Positions 8,517 through 14,844 of a stretch of DNA of 20,471 bases are shown piece by piece. Source of the DNA: a virus. Made by a program: the position numbers and the translations under genes. The stretch lies in the IMG/VR virus record IMGVR_UViG_3300000242_000007, positions 1 through 20,471 of that record. One strand, given 5' to 3'. Under the pieces are notes generated by a model. That model saw only the letters and a program-made list of their open reading frames with translations. It did not search any database and was not told the origin of the DNA. How positions within the stretch are numbered: position 1 is the first letter of the stretch; each line of letters starts with the position of its first letter.

Positions 8517-8875
8517 TACGTAATTACTGAACTCACGATGTCCACGGTGCCTGCTGTCGTCTTCGTAATCAGCACGTTGTTCTCAGAAGCAACTGCGGTG
8601 ACATCAGTCTCTGCAGTGATCTGCGTTGCTAATCCGGAAGCTGCAGCGAACGCATCTTCATCGCCTGCAGGCGAGTACGAAGGCGTAAGGTCACTTGCAC
8701 CTATGTTGACAGTTACCGTAATGGTGTCTGTGCCACTCCACAGGCCGGTGAGATTCAGAATTGCGTAGACAGTGTCAGTGCCATGCTGCGTCTGAATCTG
8801 CGAAATTGCTTTACGGTCGAACTGGGAGTTGTACCCCCGAGTGTTCAACTTATGTAATTGACTCGATCGTGCCAT
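8516..8875 (-). CDS. Small beta-rich phage protein, unknown function
   Basis: The protein has 119 residues. The N-terminal third is basic and polar (MARSSQLHKLNTRGYNSQFDRKAISQ). The rest is Thr/Val/Ala-rich with alternating strand patterns (DTITVTVNIG, TAVASENNVLITKTTAGTVDIVSSVIT). No motif was recognised. It sits between the lysis pair and the nozzle-like gene, has a strong ribosome site (AAGGAG about 8 bases before ATG 8875), and shares its stop with the next start. A minor virion or tail protein is the likeliest role from position only. Confidence 0.62.
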   Translation of the reverse strand: MARSSQLHKLNTRGYNSQFDRKAISQIQTQHGTDTVYAILNLTGLWSGTDTITVTVNIGASDLTPSYSPAGDEDAFAAASGLATQITAETDVTAVASENNVLITKTTAGTVDIVSSVIT

Positions 8876-8876
8876 T

Positions 8877-9056
8877 TCAATGCTCCTTCAGTTCTTCAAC
8901 TGCATTTTTTAAGTAAACTATTTCAACTCGCATCTCTGCGACTGCAACGGACGTATTCTGGGTGGTGTTCCCAACCCAAAGCAATAGAGCCACCAGTAAC
9001 ATAACCAGCGCTGTTTGTGCATGTCGCTCAAAAGCGTTGGTAATAACTTCAGTCAC
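8877..9056 (-). CDS. Small membrane protein with C-terminal coiled coil (holin-associated)
   Basis: The best start is the GTG at 9056-9054, which overlaps the holin stop (GTGACTGA) and has an A/G-rich ribosome site just before it. The frame is open further back to 9140, but that part is an out-of-frame reading of the holin. From GTG the product has 59 residues: an N-terminal amphipathic part (MTEVITNAFERHAQ), one hydrophobic segment (about 16-29, ALVMLLVALLLWVG) and a C-terminal heptad-like helix (VAVAEMRVEIVYLKNAVEELKEH, split here by description only). The predicted topology is a single TM with a soluble coil, the mirror image of XhlA-type lysis helpers. The overlap with the holin points to a role in lysis, such as holin partner or spanin-like. 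No lipobox or signal peptidase site is seen. The gene is likely real; the function is inferred. Confidence 0.65.
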   Translation of the reverse strand: MTEVITNAFERHAQTALVMLLVALLLWVGNTTQNTSVAVAEMRVEIVYLKNAVEELKEH

Positions 9057-9489
9057 CCTTCTTTTTCCCTGAGATAGAATTACGCTCAACGCCAAGGCGT
9101 TTCTCATAAGTACGTAGACCACCAAGCCCCAGCATACCAAGCAACAGGGTCATCAATGGAGCAATGTCCAGTTTCGGGAACGGCGGTATGTCTCTAACCG
9201 AGAATGCCAGTAGCCCCCATGTGGCCATCGGCTCCAACAGGAACTGCCAGAGCAGCGCTGACCCACAGACCCACATGATAAATGGTCGGGCTCCTGCCAC
9301 GAAGATACTCGAATGCTTGGCCTGCTCTTTGTTGATATCAAGCTGGCCCTGCACAAGCCCCGTCATGGCATTCAACATCTGCCCCTCGAACTGTTCCTTA
9401 GCTCGGGCGCGTTCATTCTTATCGGGGATGAAGCGTAGTACTCCATCCATGATCGGACCAAGGGCCCCTTTAATCAGATCAGCTAGCAT
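9049..9489 (-). CDS. Three-TM holin (GTA-holin-like)
   Basis: The protein has 146 residues. The N-terminal 60 residues are a charged helix (IPDKNERARAKEQFEGQML, then GLVQGQLDINKEQAKHSS). Next come hydrophobic segments at about 66-85 (AGARPFIMWVCGSALLWQFL), 87-98 (PMATWGLLAFSV) and 110-125 (APLMTLLLGMLGLGGL), then R-T-Y-E-K and a basic tail (GKKKGD). The order 'helix, A-R-P-x-x-x-W, TM, TM, LLGMLGLGGLRTYEK' matches the 3-TM holin family first described for gene-transfer agents. Holins form inner-membrane lesions that release endolysin or collapse the membrane potential. ATG 9489 is preceded by TAGGAG and AAGGA. The stop lies inside the start of the next small membrane gene. It is embedded in tail genes rather than next to an endolysin, and none is visible. 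Confidence 0.85.
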   Translation of the reverse strand: MLADLIKGALGPIMDGVLRFIPDKNERARAKEQFEGQMLNAMTGLVQGQLDINKEQAKHSSIFVAGARPFIMWVCGSALLWQFLLEPMATWGLLAFSVRDIPPFPKLDIAPLMTLLLGMLGLGGLRTYEKRLGVERNSISGKKKGD

Positions 9490-9494
9490 GTTCC

Positions 9495-10097
9495 TTATGC
9501 TCCTATAACCACGGCATCACCAACTGCGAGTGTCTCATCAAACGTAATCTGGTTCAGCCCAGTACGAGTGAAATTCGCTGGTGGTAACTGTCTCACGCCA
9601 TTGATGTACGCAATGATGCCGGTAGCAGCCACTGGTAAGTCTACAGTCGTGTTAAAAACGTCCTGTCCCTCTGTTGAGGTGTAGGACTCATACGTTATCT
9701 CCGTCAGTACGGAGCCTGTCCGGTCAACAAGCTGCCCTTGGCTATCTACTGTGAGAACAGCTCCCGGTGTCAGTGGTGCGCCGGTCTGGACAAACCTATC
9801 AAACGTCTCCTTCGTCATGCGAAGTTGGATAGCCGTGTCCACGACAGTCCATGCCTTAGGAGTAGAGCCGTCCACGCCACGATCAACAGTGAGCGAGTCA
9901 ACTGTTCGGTCAGTGACCCTGCAAATCTCAATCAGCTGAGCTGCGTAGTTGTGCAACGTAATGTAGAAAATCTCATCCACAGCTGGGTCTGGGAAGTTTG
10001 CTCCCTGTCCACCTGCCAACGCTATCGTCGTTTGCGAATTATCAATGTCCGCCAACAACGTACCGTTACTGTTATTTTCAAATACGATCAGTGCCAT
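9495..10097 (-). CDS. Tail-associated structural protein, N-terminal domain shared with the 335-aa fibre protein
   Basis: The protein has 200 residues. Residues 1-105 follow the pattern L-(x)F-x-N-N-(x)-G-T-L...T-(I/V)-x-L...G...F-P...E-I...V-T-x-R...D-x-L-T-(V/C)-x-R...L-R-x-T...F-x-x-F-(V/I)-Q. The same domain begins the protein encoded at 10618-11625, so the two are paralogues over this part. Residues about 143-200 (GQDVFNTTVDLP...IAYINGVRQLPPANFT...ITFDETLAVGDAVVIGA) form the 'Y-x-N-G-x-x-x-x-P-x-x-(Y/F)-T' module common in phage tail and baseplate proteins. It is probably a structural adaptor carrying fibres. The ATG shares one base with the preceding TAA. Confidence 0.75.
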   Translation of the reverse strand: MALIVFENNSNGTLLADIDNSQTTIALAGGQGANFPDPAVDEIFYITLHNYAAQLIEICRVTDRTVDSLTVDRGVDGSTPKAWTVVDTAIQLRMTKETFDRFVQTGAPLTPGAVLTVDSQGQLVDRTGSVLTEITYESYTSTEGQDVFNTTVDLPVAATGIIAYINGVRQLPPANFTRTGLNQITFDETLAVGDAVVIGA

Positions 10098-10621
10098 TAG
10101 TTCTCTGCACTCACAAGCCCTCTATAGTATCCAGTAGCAACAACTGGTGTACCACTAGCATCAGTTGATAGCTCAACCTTAATTGTCCCACCCTTCACGA
10201 TGGGCCCGTCATGCTTCCAACCCCAAAATCTGTTGCCTGAGGTTGCGTCAAGCCATGAATCAAGGGCACTTGATCCTACGGAAGTAGGGTCGAGTTCGGT
10301 GTTACTAACACCATCGCCTTCATTAGTCGCTCTGATCCAGTAATCTCCAGCGTAGCCCGTGTTTGGTGTGACCCAAGAATGTTGAGTCACATACACGGCA
10401 ACATCGCCCTCATCATATTTAGCAGACTGGCACTTACCCGGGACAAGGTTGTTAGGGATAGAGGCGGTGTTTACAAACGCCCATTGAACAATAGCTTCGT
10501 CTGGGATAAGCGCTAGGTGGGTCTTTGTAATGGGTGAGCCACTTGATCCCTGCAAAGTTACAAACTCGCGATAGGGGATGCCTCCCCCCAGCGCCGCCAT
10601 CATTTGAATGAGAAAACTCAC
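10097..10621 (-). CDS. Virion protein of unknown function
   Basis: The frame opens at 10663, but the best start is GTG 10621-10619. It overlaps the upstream TGA as GTGA and has GGGGA six bases in front. An ATG-ATG pair at 10603/10600 has no ribosome site. From GTG the product has 174 residues: MSFLIQMMAALGGGIPYREF, then a long beta-type, Trp-rich body (VQWAFVNTASIPNN, HSWVTPNTGYAGDYWIRA, NRFWGWKHDG) ending TIKVELSTDASGTPVVATGYYRGL. The final pattern ('W-x-W....G-T-(I/L)-x-V-E-(I/L)-S....V-x-A-T-G-Y-Y-R-G') is like the tips of several phage fibre or minor virion proteins. It lies between two genes that share an N-terminal domain, so it probably belongs to the same tail complex. No enzymatic motif was seen. 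Confidence 0.68.
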   Translation of the reverse strand: MSFLIQMMAALGGGIPYREFVTLQGSSGSPITKTHLALIPDEAIVQWAFVNTASIPNNLVPGKCQSAKYDEGDVAVYVTQHSWVTPNTGYAGDYWIRATNEGDGVSNTELDPTSVGSSALDSWLDATSGNRFWGWKHDGPIVKGGTIKVELSTDASGTPVVATGYYRGLVSAEN

Positions 10622-11625
10622 ACACAGTCCCCGTACAAAGTCCAGACGTTCGTCTGAGTGCACACAAGTATCGCAACAGAGTATTGCTCTTTAGTCTGGT
10701 CGCCCACTGCGGAGTTAAGCGTAATGCCGGTGCCGCCAGAGAAATCAATAGCGCCTGCTCCCCCCTGCTGAACAATAAAGACATTGCCGGTTTGCCCTAT
10801 ACCAGCGTCGATATCAAAAAAGACAGTCGCGGCGTTCGTGCAAATCCAGTACGCATTAACCTCGTCATCAGTCGGCTCTGGATTGATAGTCGTGTCATTG
10901 ATGATTGGGATACCCGCTTCACGATAGGGGATCGCTTTGTGCACTGTATTGATGTCGTCATACATCAACGCTAAGTCACCACCTCGTATGTCGTTACCAG
11001 CCATAGTGGTCAGTTCAGTGAGATCCAGATCCACGGTACGATCAGCAGACAGATCTCCAAGAGCAGCAATGCCTTCACCACCAGTGATAGTCCGAGTCGT
11101 CTGAACATATGCAGTGTCATTACCCGTATGGATAATCGTATTACCACCAATCGTCGGAGCGGCCCCAGCGGTCGGTACGAGTATTTGATTCGCTGTCCCG
11201 CCATCGGTGCCCCTGATAGGTGCGTTCCTGATCTCCCCGTCAGTTACCAAGGGGTCACGAAGAATGTTATCAGCCATGTCCAACTCACCCTGCATCTGGT
11301 CACCAGACTGTTGGATGAACTCACCGAATGTGGCAGCGGTAGTACGGAGCTCAAGCCGTGAACCCGTAGCGAATGCTTGGCCGGCGGTACCTTCCTGTGC
11401 TCTCTCGCACGTGAGGACATCACTGCCGTTTGTGCGGGCAGTAATCTTCATTATCTCGAAGTTGCCACCGACATCTTCGACAGTACACATGGCGAAATCA
11501 GGCGCTGTGATGATAGGGAACAAGTCACCTTCGCTCGCCTGTAAGGTCACAGTCGAAGGGCCCGCCTCAATAATTATCTCGACGCTAAGAGTGCCTGAAG
11601 CATTGTTTGAAAATAGCTGTGTCAT
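10618..11625 (-). CDS. Tail fibre-like protein with shared N-terminal attachment domain
   Basis: The protein has 335 residues. The N-terminal ~105 residues (MTQLFSNNASGTLSVEI, FEIMKITARTNGSDVLTCER, LELRTTAATFGEFIQ) are the same domain that opens the 200-residue protein at 9495-10097. Then comes GDQMQGELDMADNIL (about 107-121), a fibre motif usually seen as 'G-D-x-M-x-G-x-L-D-M', followed by NTIIHTGND and TRTITGGEGIAALGDLSADR (about 176-195), both recurrent in fibre shafts. The C-terminal third (NAYWICTNAATVFFDI...NVWTLYGDCV) resembles the small capping domain at the end of many fibres. The role is inferred as fibre or baseplate attachment. The ATG overlaps the upstream stop (ATGA). Confidence 0.8.
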   Translation of the reverse strand: MTQLFSNNASGTLSVEIIIEAGPSTVTLQASEGDLFPIITAPDFAMCTVEDVGGNFEIMKITARTNGSDVLTCERAQEGTAGQAFATGSRLELRTTAATFGEFIQQSGDQMQGELDMADNILRDPLVTDGEIRNAPIRGTDGGTANQILVPTAGAAPTIGGNTIIHTGNDTAYVQTTRTITGGEGIAALGDLSADRTVDLDLTELTTMAGNDIRGGDLALMYDDINTVHKAIPYREAGIPIINDTTINPEPTDDEVNAYWICTNAATVFFDIDAGIGQTGNVFIVQQGGAGAIDFSGGTGITLNSAVGDQTKEQYSVAILVCTQTNVWTLYGDCV

Positions 11626-11936
11626 GTGTCTCTCACCTTGAATTCAATCTCACTCTCAACTGTCTGAGTGTCAGACGTGCTGGCTTGGAAAGTAACCTTG
11701 TAACGCTTACCATCCGTGCCGGCACTGACGTAATACTCATACACATTTCCACCAACAATCTGCGTTGTGCCGATCGTCATTGTCGGCTCACCAACATCGT
11801 CAGTGGCCGGGTTAAGCAAGGTCACTGCTGTCACCACACTGGTCACAGTCTCACCAGTTGCCAACCACTCAGAGTAGTCGATCTGGTACTTTTTGATTTC
11901 GGCCGGTTGCTTAATGAACCGATCAAGTAATGTCAT
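11622..11936 (-). CDS. Small Ig-like tail/fibre-associated protein
   Basis: The protein has 104 residues. It reads MTLLDRFIKQPAEIKKYQID then YSEWLATGETVTS, and ends YYVSAGTDGKRYKVTFQAST...ESEIEFKVRDT. The layout 'F-I-K-Q-P-A-E...Y-x-(I/V)-D-Y-S-x-W-L....G-T-x-G-x-x-Y-K-V-T' is a small beta-sandwich found in many phages beside connector and fibre genes, probably an Ig-like decoration or fibre adaptor. The start is an ATGA overlap with the preceding gene, and the end overlaps the next start by four bases, so it is embedded in the operon. The family's function is not experimentally known to me. Confidence 0.72.
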   Translation of the reverse strand: MTLLDRFIKQPAEIKKYQIDYSEWLATGETVTSVVTAVTLLNPATDDVGEPTMTIGTTQIVGGNVYEYYVSAGTDGKRYKVTFQASTSDTQTVESEIEFKVRDT

Positions 11937-12472
11937 GAGTCTCCCCTTGGGACTTTAACTTTTCTGTACTCCGGCGGGACGATGGAAACATCGACTTGAT
12001 CCGGCTCTTGACTCGGCGGTAGTTCGTCCACATCCGAATCTTTTCGCTCCGGTGGAGCAGAGGCAGGATGTGTCGCCAGTACATACGCCGTACGGTACTC
12101 GGCTGGGACGATAGAGATACCCTCCACTTCATACGCCAACGATACGACTTCAGCTGTAACGCTCGAACCCGCTCTTTCCGCCGGAGCTTCAGCGCTACAA
12201 CGAGGAGCCCAGACTTCCGATACAGTCTGATCGTCTCCCTGATAAGAAACAGCATTGCTATCTGAAAGCACTGACGGGTAGATGGCGCGTAGATCGGCAG
12301 CTTGTGGCTCGCCCGGTAGGATCGACCTATAGGGGTCAAGCGTGAAGGTGCCCCCCGCAAATGGGGAGTCCACGAAACCAAATCCATTGACTGCGAATCC
12401 GTTGATCTCAAAGCCATTGACCCCTCCCAGTGGGAGATACAATGACTCGTCTATGTAAGCAGGAGTGCCCAT
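11933..12472 (-). CDS. Pro/Glu-rich small phage protein with repeated S-I-V-P-x-E-Y-R motif
   Basis: The protein has 179 residues. The N-terminus has three N-G-F motifs in a row (GGVNGFEINGFAVNGFGFVD). The C-terminal half carries SIVPAEYRTAYV (about 120-131) and SIVPPEYRKVKV (about 163-174), separated by a Pro/Asp/Glu linker (PASAPPERKDSDVDELPPSQ). It has low hydrophobic content, so is probably partly disordered with two short repeated strands. It lies between the connector genes and the Ig-like gene, which suggests a head-tail junction or decoration component. A second open frame on the same strand (11923-12417) overlaps it almost completely but has basic, unstructured composition and poor junctions; this frame fits both neighbours (ATG after TAG upstream, ATGA downstream). 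Confidence 0.7.
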   Translation of the reverse strand: MGTPAYIDESLYLPLGGVNGFEINGFAVNGFGFVDSPFAGGTFTLDPYRSILPGEPQAADLRAIYPSVLSDSNAVSYQGDDQTVSEVWAPRCSAEAPAERAGSSVTAEVVSLAYEVEGISIVPAEYRTAYVLATHPASAPPERKDSDVDELPPSQEPDQVDVSIVPPEYRKVKVPRGDS

Positions 12473-13153
12473 CTACATGTTCCATTGAGGAAAGCCCCAA
12501 GGCTGTGCAGATTCGCCGTAGCCCTGTTCAGCCACAGAGCGGGAACGTGCCATCTCGGAACGATACTTCTGTCCCCAGTATTCCGCTTTCGTCGCATTGG
12601 AGTAGAGCTTGTCAGGCTCCTCATACAAACGATGCAAGGTGCCTGCCTTGATAGCCTCGTAGTGCTGGTCAATAACCCACTGTGTAATGCGGTTGTCTGC
12701 ACGCAAACGGGGTGTCAGCGCCACGGTGACATAGATGTCCTCAATGTCCACCGTAGGCGTTGGATGTATATGAATAGTGTGGTACGGCTCCAGATAGAAT
12801 CTGGAAGGGTTCCGGTTATCGTTTTCGTTCGCAAGCGAACGCGGTAACGCCCTCATGTCAATTTGCGACATGGTGCTGCTGTTACGAGTAACGGAAAGAA
12901 CCTGAATGGCATTGGAGTATGCGTCAACGGGGTTCAAACAAATCGTCCCGTCATTCGCAGAAGCAGACAGTGGACCAATGAAGGTCCGCCACGATTTCGT
13001 GCGCTGGAAGAAGTCCTTCAAGACCAGCTTTAACTGATCGTAAATGTATTCCTCAATAGCGCCCGGAACCTTCGCATGAATCTCCTTAACCCAAACATCA
13101 AGTGATCCGCTCGTGGTTACTGCGAACCCATCTTCAAAGCCACTTTGCGGCAT
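12473..13153 (-). CDS. Head-tail connector/adaptor candidate (tail-tube A-like)
   Basis: The protein has 226 residues. The N-terminal helical part contains EEYIYDQLKLVLKDFFQRTK with SWR following (about 34-56), a pattern of phage adaptor proteins ('...L...DF..rS..Wr'). Then come beta elements (GTICLNP, IQVLSVTRN, TIHIHPTPTVDIEDIYVTVALTPRL) and a C-terminal helical hairpin (WVIDQHYEAIKAGTLHRLYEEPDKLYSN followed by AEYWGQKYRSEMAR; broken here only for description). This helical-bundle-plus-beta layout fits T7 gp11-like adaptors. It lies two genes after the capsid gene and beside another connector candidate, which supports the role. The ribosome site is AGGAGA four to five bases before ATG 13153. 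Function is inferred from pattern and position. Confidence 0.7.
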   Translation of the reverse strand: MPQSGFEDGFAVTTSGSLDVWVKEIHAKVPGAIEEYIYDQLKLVLKDFFQRTKSWRTFIGPLSASANDGTICLNPVDAYSNAIQVLSVTRNSSTMSQIDMRALPRSLANENDNRNPSRFYLEPYHTIHIHPTPTVDIEDIYVTVALTPRLRADNRITQWVIDQHYEAIKAGTLHRLYEEPDKLYSNATKAEYWGQKYRSEMARSRSVAEQGYGESAQPWGFPQWNM

Positions 13154-13165
13154 TTCTCTCTCCTG

Positions 13166-13522
13166 TTACCTGATGTTACCGGTTAAGTTCCTCCGATACG
13201 CTGCTAGTAAAGTCATTGCTCTGCCATCAACTGCGAACTCATCATCACGTAGTTCAGCATTACCTGCCAAGTAATAGATGAAGCTCTGGTAAAAAATCTC
13301 AGGCAAAGGGAAATCTGTAGGCGTGGGAAGTACTCCCAAATCAGCCACAGTAATTTCCGGTAATACTTCTCCCAGCTTAAAAGCATCTGGGCGAAGCATC
13401 TTTGTCATCGAGACGGCACTGTTGAAATCAGAAACCAAGTCCGCGTCGGTATACCTGTCGCCAGCGGTGTCATTCAAGATGACCCTCGCGTCAGTCAAGG
13501 CATCGTCGATAGACTTAGGCAT
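13166..13522 (-). CDS. Head-tail connector-like small protein
   Basis: The protein has 118 residues. The N-terminal helix is followed by R-V-I-L-N-D (13-18), R-Y-T-D (23-26), the helix DLVSDFNSAVSMTKMLRPDAF (described as 28-48) and a C-terminal helical half (YQSFIYYLAGNAELRDDE, then LLAAYRRNLTG). This 'LND....RY(S/T)D..L...(L/F)N.A......RPD.F' layout recurs in short phage adaptor proteins that sit between portal and tail. Its start overlaps the previous stop (TGATG), and the next gene is the other connector candidate. Assembly onto the portal ring is inferred. Confidence 0.72.
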   Translation of the reverse strand: MPKSIDDALTDARVILNDTAGDRYTDADLVSDFNSAVSMTKMLRPDAFKLGEVLPEITVADLGVLPTPTDFPLPEIFYQSFIYYLAGNAELRDDEFAVDGRAMTLLAAYRRNLTGNIR

Positions 13523-13818
13523 CAGTCGGTCTCAAGAGCTCCGAGGACGGCCTCTACTGGATCGAGATCTTCAACGAGCATCTCGCCAACCTCAGGCTCA
13601 ACAACAACCTCTGGCTCCACAACAACCTCAGGCTCAACAACAACCTCAGGCTCAACAACAAGCACCTCTGGAGGAGCAGTTGCGGCGGGCTTGTTCATAC
13701 CTGCCTCGTACTCTGCACACTCTTGAGGGTCCATCAGACGGATGTCTGCAGACTTTAGAGCTGCCACGTTGTACGGAAGCACAACCCCTGTCACCAATGA
13801 TTTCAAATACTGCGCCAT
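13522..13818 (-). CDS. Small protein with tandem PEVVVE repeats
   Basis: The protein has 98 residues. The folded part is probably residues 1-45 (MAQYLKSLVTGVVLPYNVAA, then IRLMDPQECAEYEAG). This is followed by a repetitive acidic stretch at about 50-80 (P-E-V-L-V-V-E and then P-E-V-V-V-E three times) and an acidic tail (DLDPVEAVLGALETD). 'LP.N......sa..R.M.P.EC..Y' resembles the head of other small proteins found next to phage capsid genes, function unknown to me. The acidic repeat suggests an extended arm. The ATG comes 18 bases after the terminator hairpin of the capsid gene, with TGGAAAG as a weak ribosome site. Confidence 0.68.
   Translation of the reverse strand: MAQYLKSLVTGVVLPYNVAALKSADIRLMDPQECAEYEAGMNKPAATAPPEVLVVEPEVVVEPEVVVEPEVVVEPEVGEMLVEDLDPVEAVLGALETD
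13585..13656 (-). repeat. 18-bp tandem repeat, four copies
   Basis: Four head-to-tail units of 18 bp (plus-strand consensus aacaacctcaggctcaac). The third and fourth are identical and the first two carry a few substitutions. Each unit encodes six residues of the PEVVVE array, so gain or loss of a unit keeps the frame. This is likely a slippage-prone length-variable tract. Confidence 0.92.
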
Positions 13819-13836
13819 ATTACTTTCCAGTCAAAA

Positions 13837-13859
13837 GGGAGGGGGACTGCCCCCCTCCC
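13837..13859 (-). terminator. Rho-independent terminator-like hairpin after the capsid gene
   Basis: On the minus strand a perfect 9-bp stem (GGGAGGGGG / CCCCCTCCC) with a five-base loop is followed by TTTTGACT. It lies 18 bp beyond the capsid stop and 18 bp before the next ATG. The U-run is only four long, so partial termination is more likely than full. That would give high capsid but lower downstream expression. Confidence 0.72.
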
Positions 13860-13861
13860 AT

Positions 13862-13876
13862 GTCAGAGCCCCTGAC
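13862..13876 (-). other. Small hairpin immediately after the capsid stop codon
   Basis: Perfect 5-bp inverted repeat GTCAG / CTGAC with a five-base loop, starting directly after the capsid TAA and ending two bases before the larger terminator hairpin. It could protect the 3' end of the capsid message or assist termination. Chance occurrence is possible. Confidence 0.4.
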
Positions 13877-14824
13877 TTACACTCTTGAAGCGTAAAGGAT
13901 TCCGAGAGCCGTACCGTCAACCACTTTGTAACCAAAGACCTGCAAACCACGCAGGATGGTACCAAAGGTGCTTTCGGCACGAAGCGTCTCTACCTTCGTC
14001 AGCTGTGAAGCGAACGTCAGGCCGTGAGAGTGACCGAACAAAATGCTGTGCGCTGCATCCGTCGAGCCGTAAGGCAGGAGGTTGGAAGCGTAGAGCGTAA
14101 AGCGGTCAATCATTCCGAGGCGACCATTACGAAGCATCGAAACGCCATCGCCGGTCAGCGAGGCATCGCGCAGATCTGACGTCTTAATCATTGCCGCCAG
14201 CCAAGCTGGGATAACAATCCAACGTCCCGTTTCCGGAATGTTGTTCTCGTCAAGGATCTGGCCACACTCGATGATCTTGTCGATTGCGGTTGCTTTCGTA
14301 ATTGTGACTGGTGCTGCAGCTGCGCCGAGGTCAATCGAGGTGCCACTCTGGACACCGGCGGTTGCGCCTTGGTTAGTAGCTGCTACGCCGGCTGGAATGC
14401 CAGCGAGGACATCCGTGTCGATCTCGATCTTCATCTGCTCGGAGGCATCATCTGCCCACAGGCTGAAGTGGTCGAGGTCCGACTGGATCTCCATCACGTC
14501 GTCAAGCGCGGTTGACCAGTACTTACCTTGGTCGATAAGCAATTCAACAACAGCGGCGGACGGCGTCTCGGTGGTCAGAGCGGTGTACGCGGTGTAGTCG
14601 TTGATTGCGATCGACGGCTTGGTACGGATCGTAACCTTGTCGCCGTAGCTTGTAATCTCGCCTTCATAGTCCGTATTCGCGACTGCTGCCAAAACAGTTG
14701 CGTCATAGAACTTTTCAATGATCTTTCCAGACCAAAGTTCAGGAATAAAGGTACCGGTGTATGCCGGGGTCGGGAGTGTTCCCGTCCACGAACCGGTGGT
14801 AGTCGCTGGTACTGGATATGCCAT
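13877..14824 (-). CDS. Major capsid protein (HK97-fold type)
   Basis: The protein has 315 residues. After a flexible Gly/Thr/Pro N-terminus (MAYPVPATTTGSWTGTLPTP) come FIPELWSGKIIEKFYDATVL (about 26-45), DKVTIRTKPSIAINDY (about 62-77), a long helical/E-loop-like region (ELLIDQGKYWSTALDDVMEIQSDL split at about 93-116), a central helix (IDKIIECGQILDENNIPETG), WIVIPAWLAAMIKTSDL and a C-terminal beta part ending VFGYKVVDGTALGILYASRV. 'IPE.W...I......' near the start and 'G.-.-.P.-.....(L/M)' in the second half are typical of HK97-type coat proteins of phages with a separate scaffold. It lies directly after the scaffold gene. The ribosome site TAGGAG is 10 bases before ATG 14824. No protease-cleaved delta domain is seen. 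Confidence 0.88.
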   Translation of the reverse strand: MAYPVPATTTGSWTGTLPTPAYTGTFIPELWSGKIIEKFYDATVLAAVANTDYEGEITSYGDKVTIRTKPSIAINDYTAYTALTTETPSAAVVELLIDQGKYWSTALDDVMEIQSDLDHFSLWADDASEQMKIEIDTDVLAGIPAGVAATNQGATAGVQSGTSIDLGAAAAPVTITKATAIDKIIECGQILDENNIPETGRWIVIPAWLAAMIKTSDLRDASLTGDGVSMLRNGRLGMIDRFTLYASNLLPYGSTDAAHSILFGHSHGLTFASQLTKVETLRAESTFGTILRGLQVFGYKVVDGTALGILYASRV

Positions 14825-14837
14825 GAGCTTTTAGCTC
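14825..14837 (-). promoter_or_regulatory. Hairpin at the capsid ribosome binding site
   Basis: On the minus strand the leader reads TAGGAGCTAAAAGCTC then ATG. GAGCT and AGCTC pair around a three-base loop, so part of the TAGGAG site lies in the stem and the stem ends at the start codon. It could modulate capsid translation or simply shorten the effective spacer between ribosome site and ATG. A 5-bp stem is weak, so this is tentative. Confidence 0.35.
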
Positions 14838-14844
14838 CTAAAAA

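Noticed and set aside
9057-9140. Upstream extension of the small membrane gene to 9140
   Set aside because: It would overlap the holin by over 80 bp; the GTG at 9056 has the stop-start overlap and a ribosome site, and gives a typical TM-plus-coil protein.
10622-10663. Upstream extension of the 10097 gene to ATG 10663
   Set aside because: The extra residues are an out-of-frame reading of the upstream fibre gene's end; GTG 10621 has a GGGGA site at six bases and a GTGA overlap.
11923-12417. 164-codon minus-strand frame overlapping the Pro/Glu-rich gene
   Set aside because: Overlaps another frame that has clean junctions with both neighbours; its Arg/Ser-rich composition looks like an out-of-frame reading.
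13585-13656. Possible CRISPR array
   Set aside because: Units are 18 bp, directly contiguous with no spacers, and code in frame for a protein repeat.
13323-13895. 190-codon plus-strand frame with a Gln/Pro/Ala-rich repeat
   Set aside because: The repeat is only the antisense reading of the 18-bp PEVVVE repeats, and the frame crosses three good minus-strand genes.
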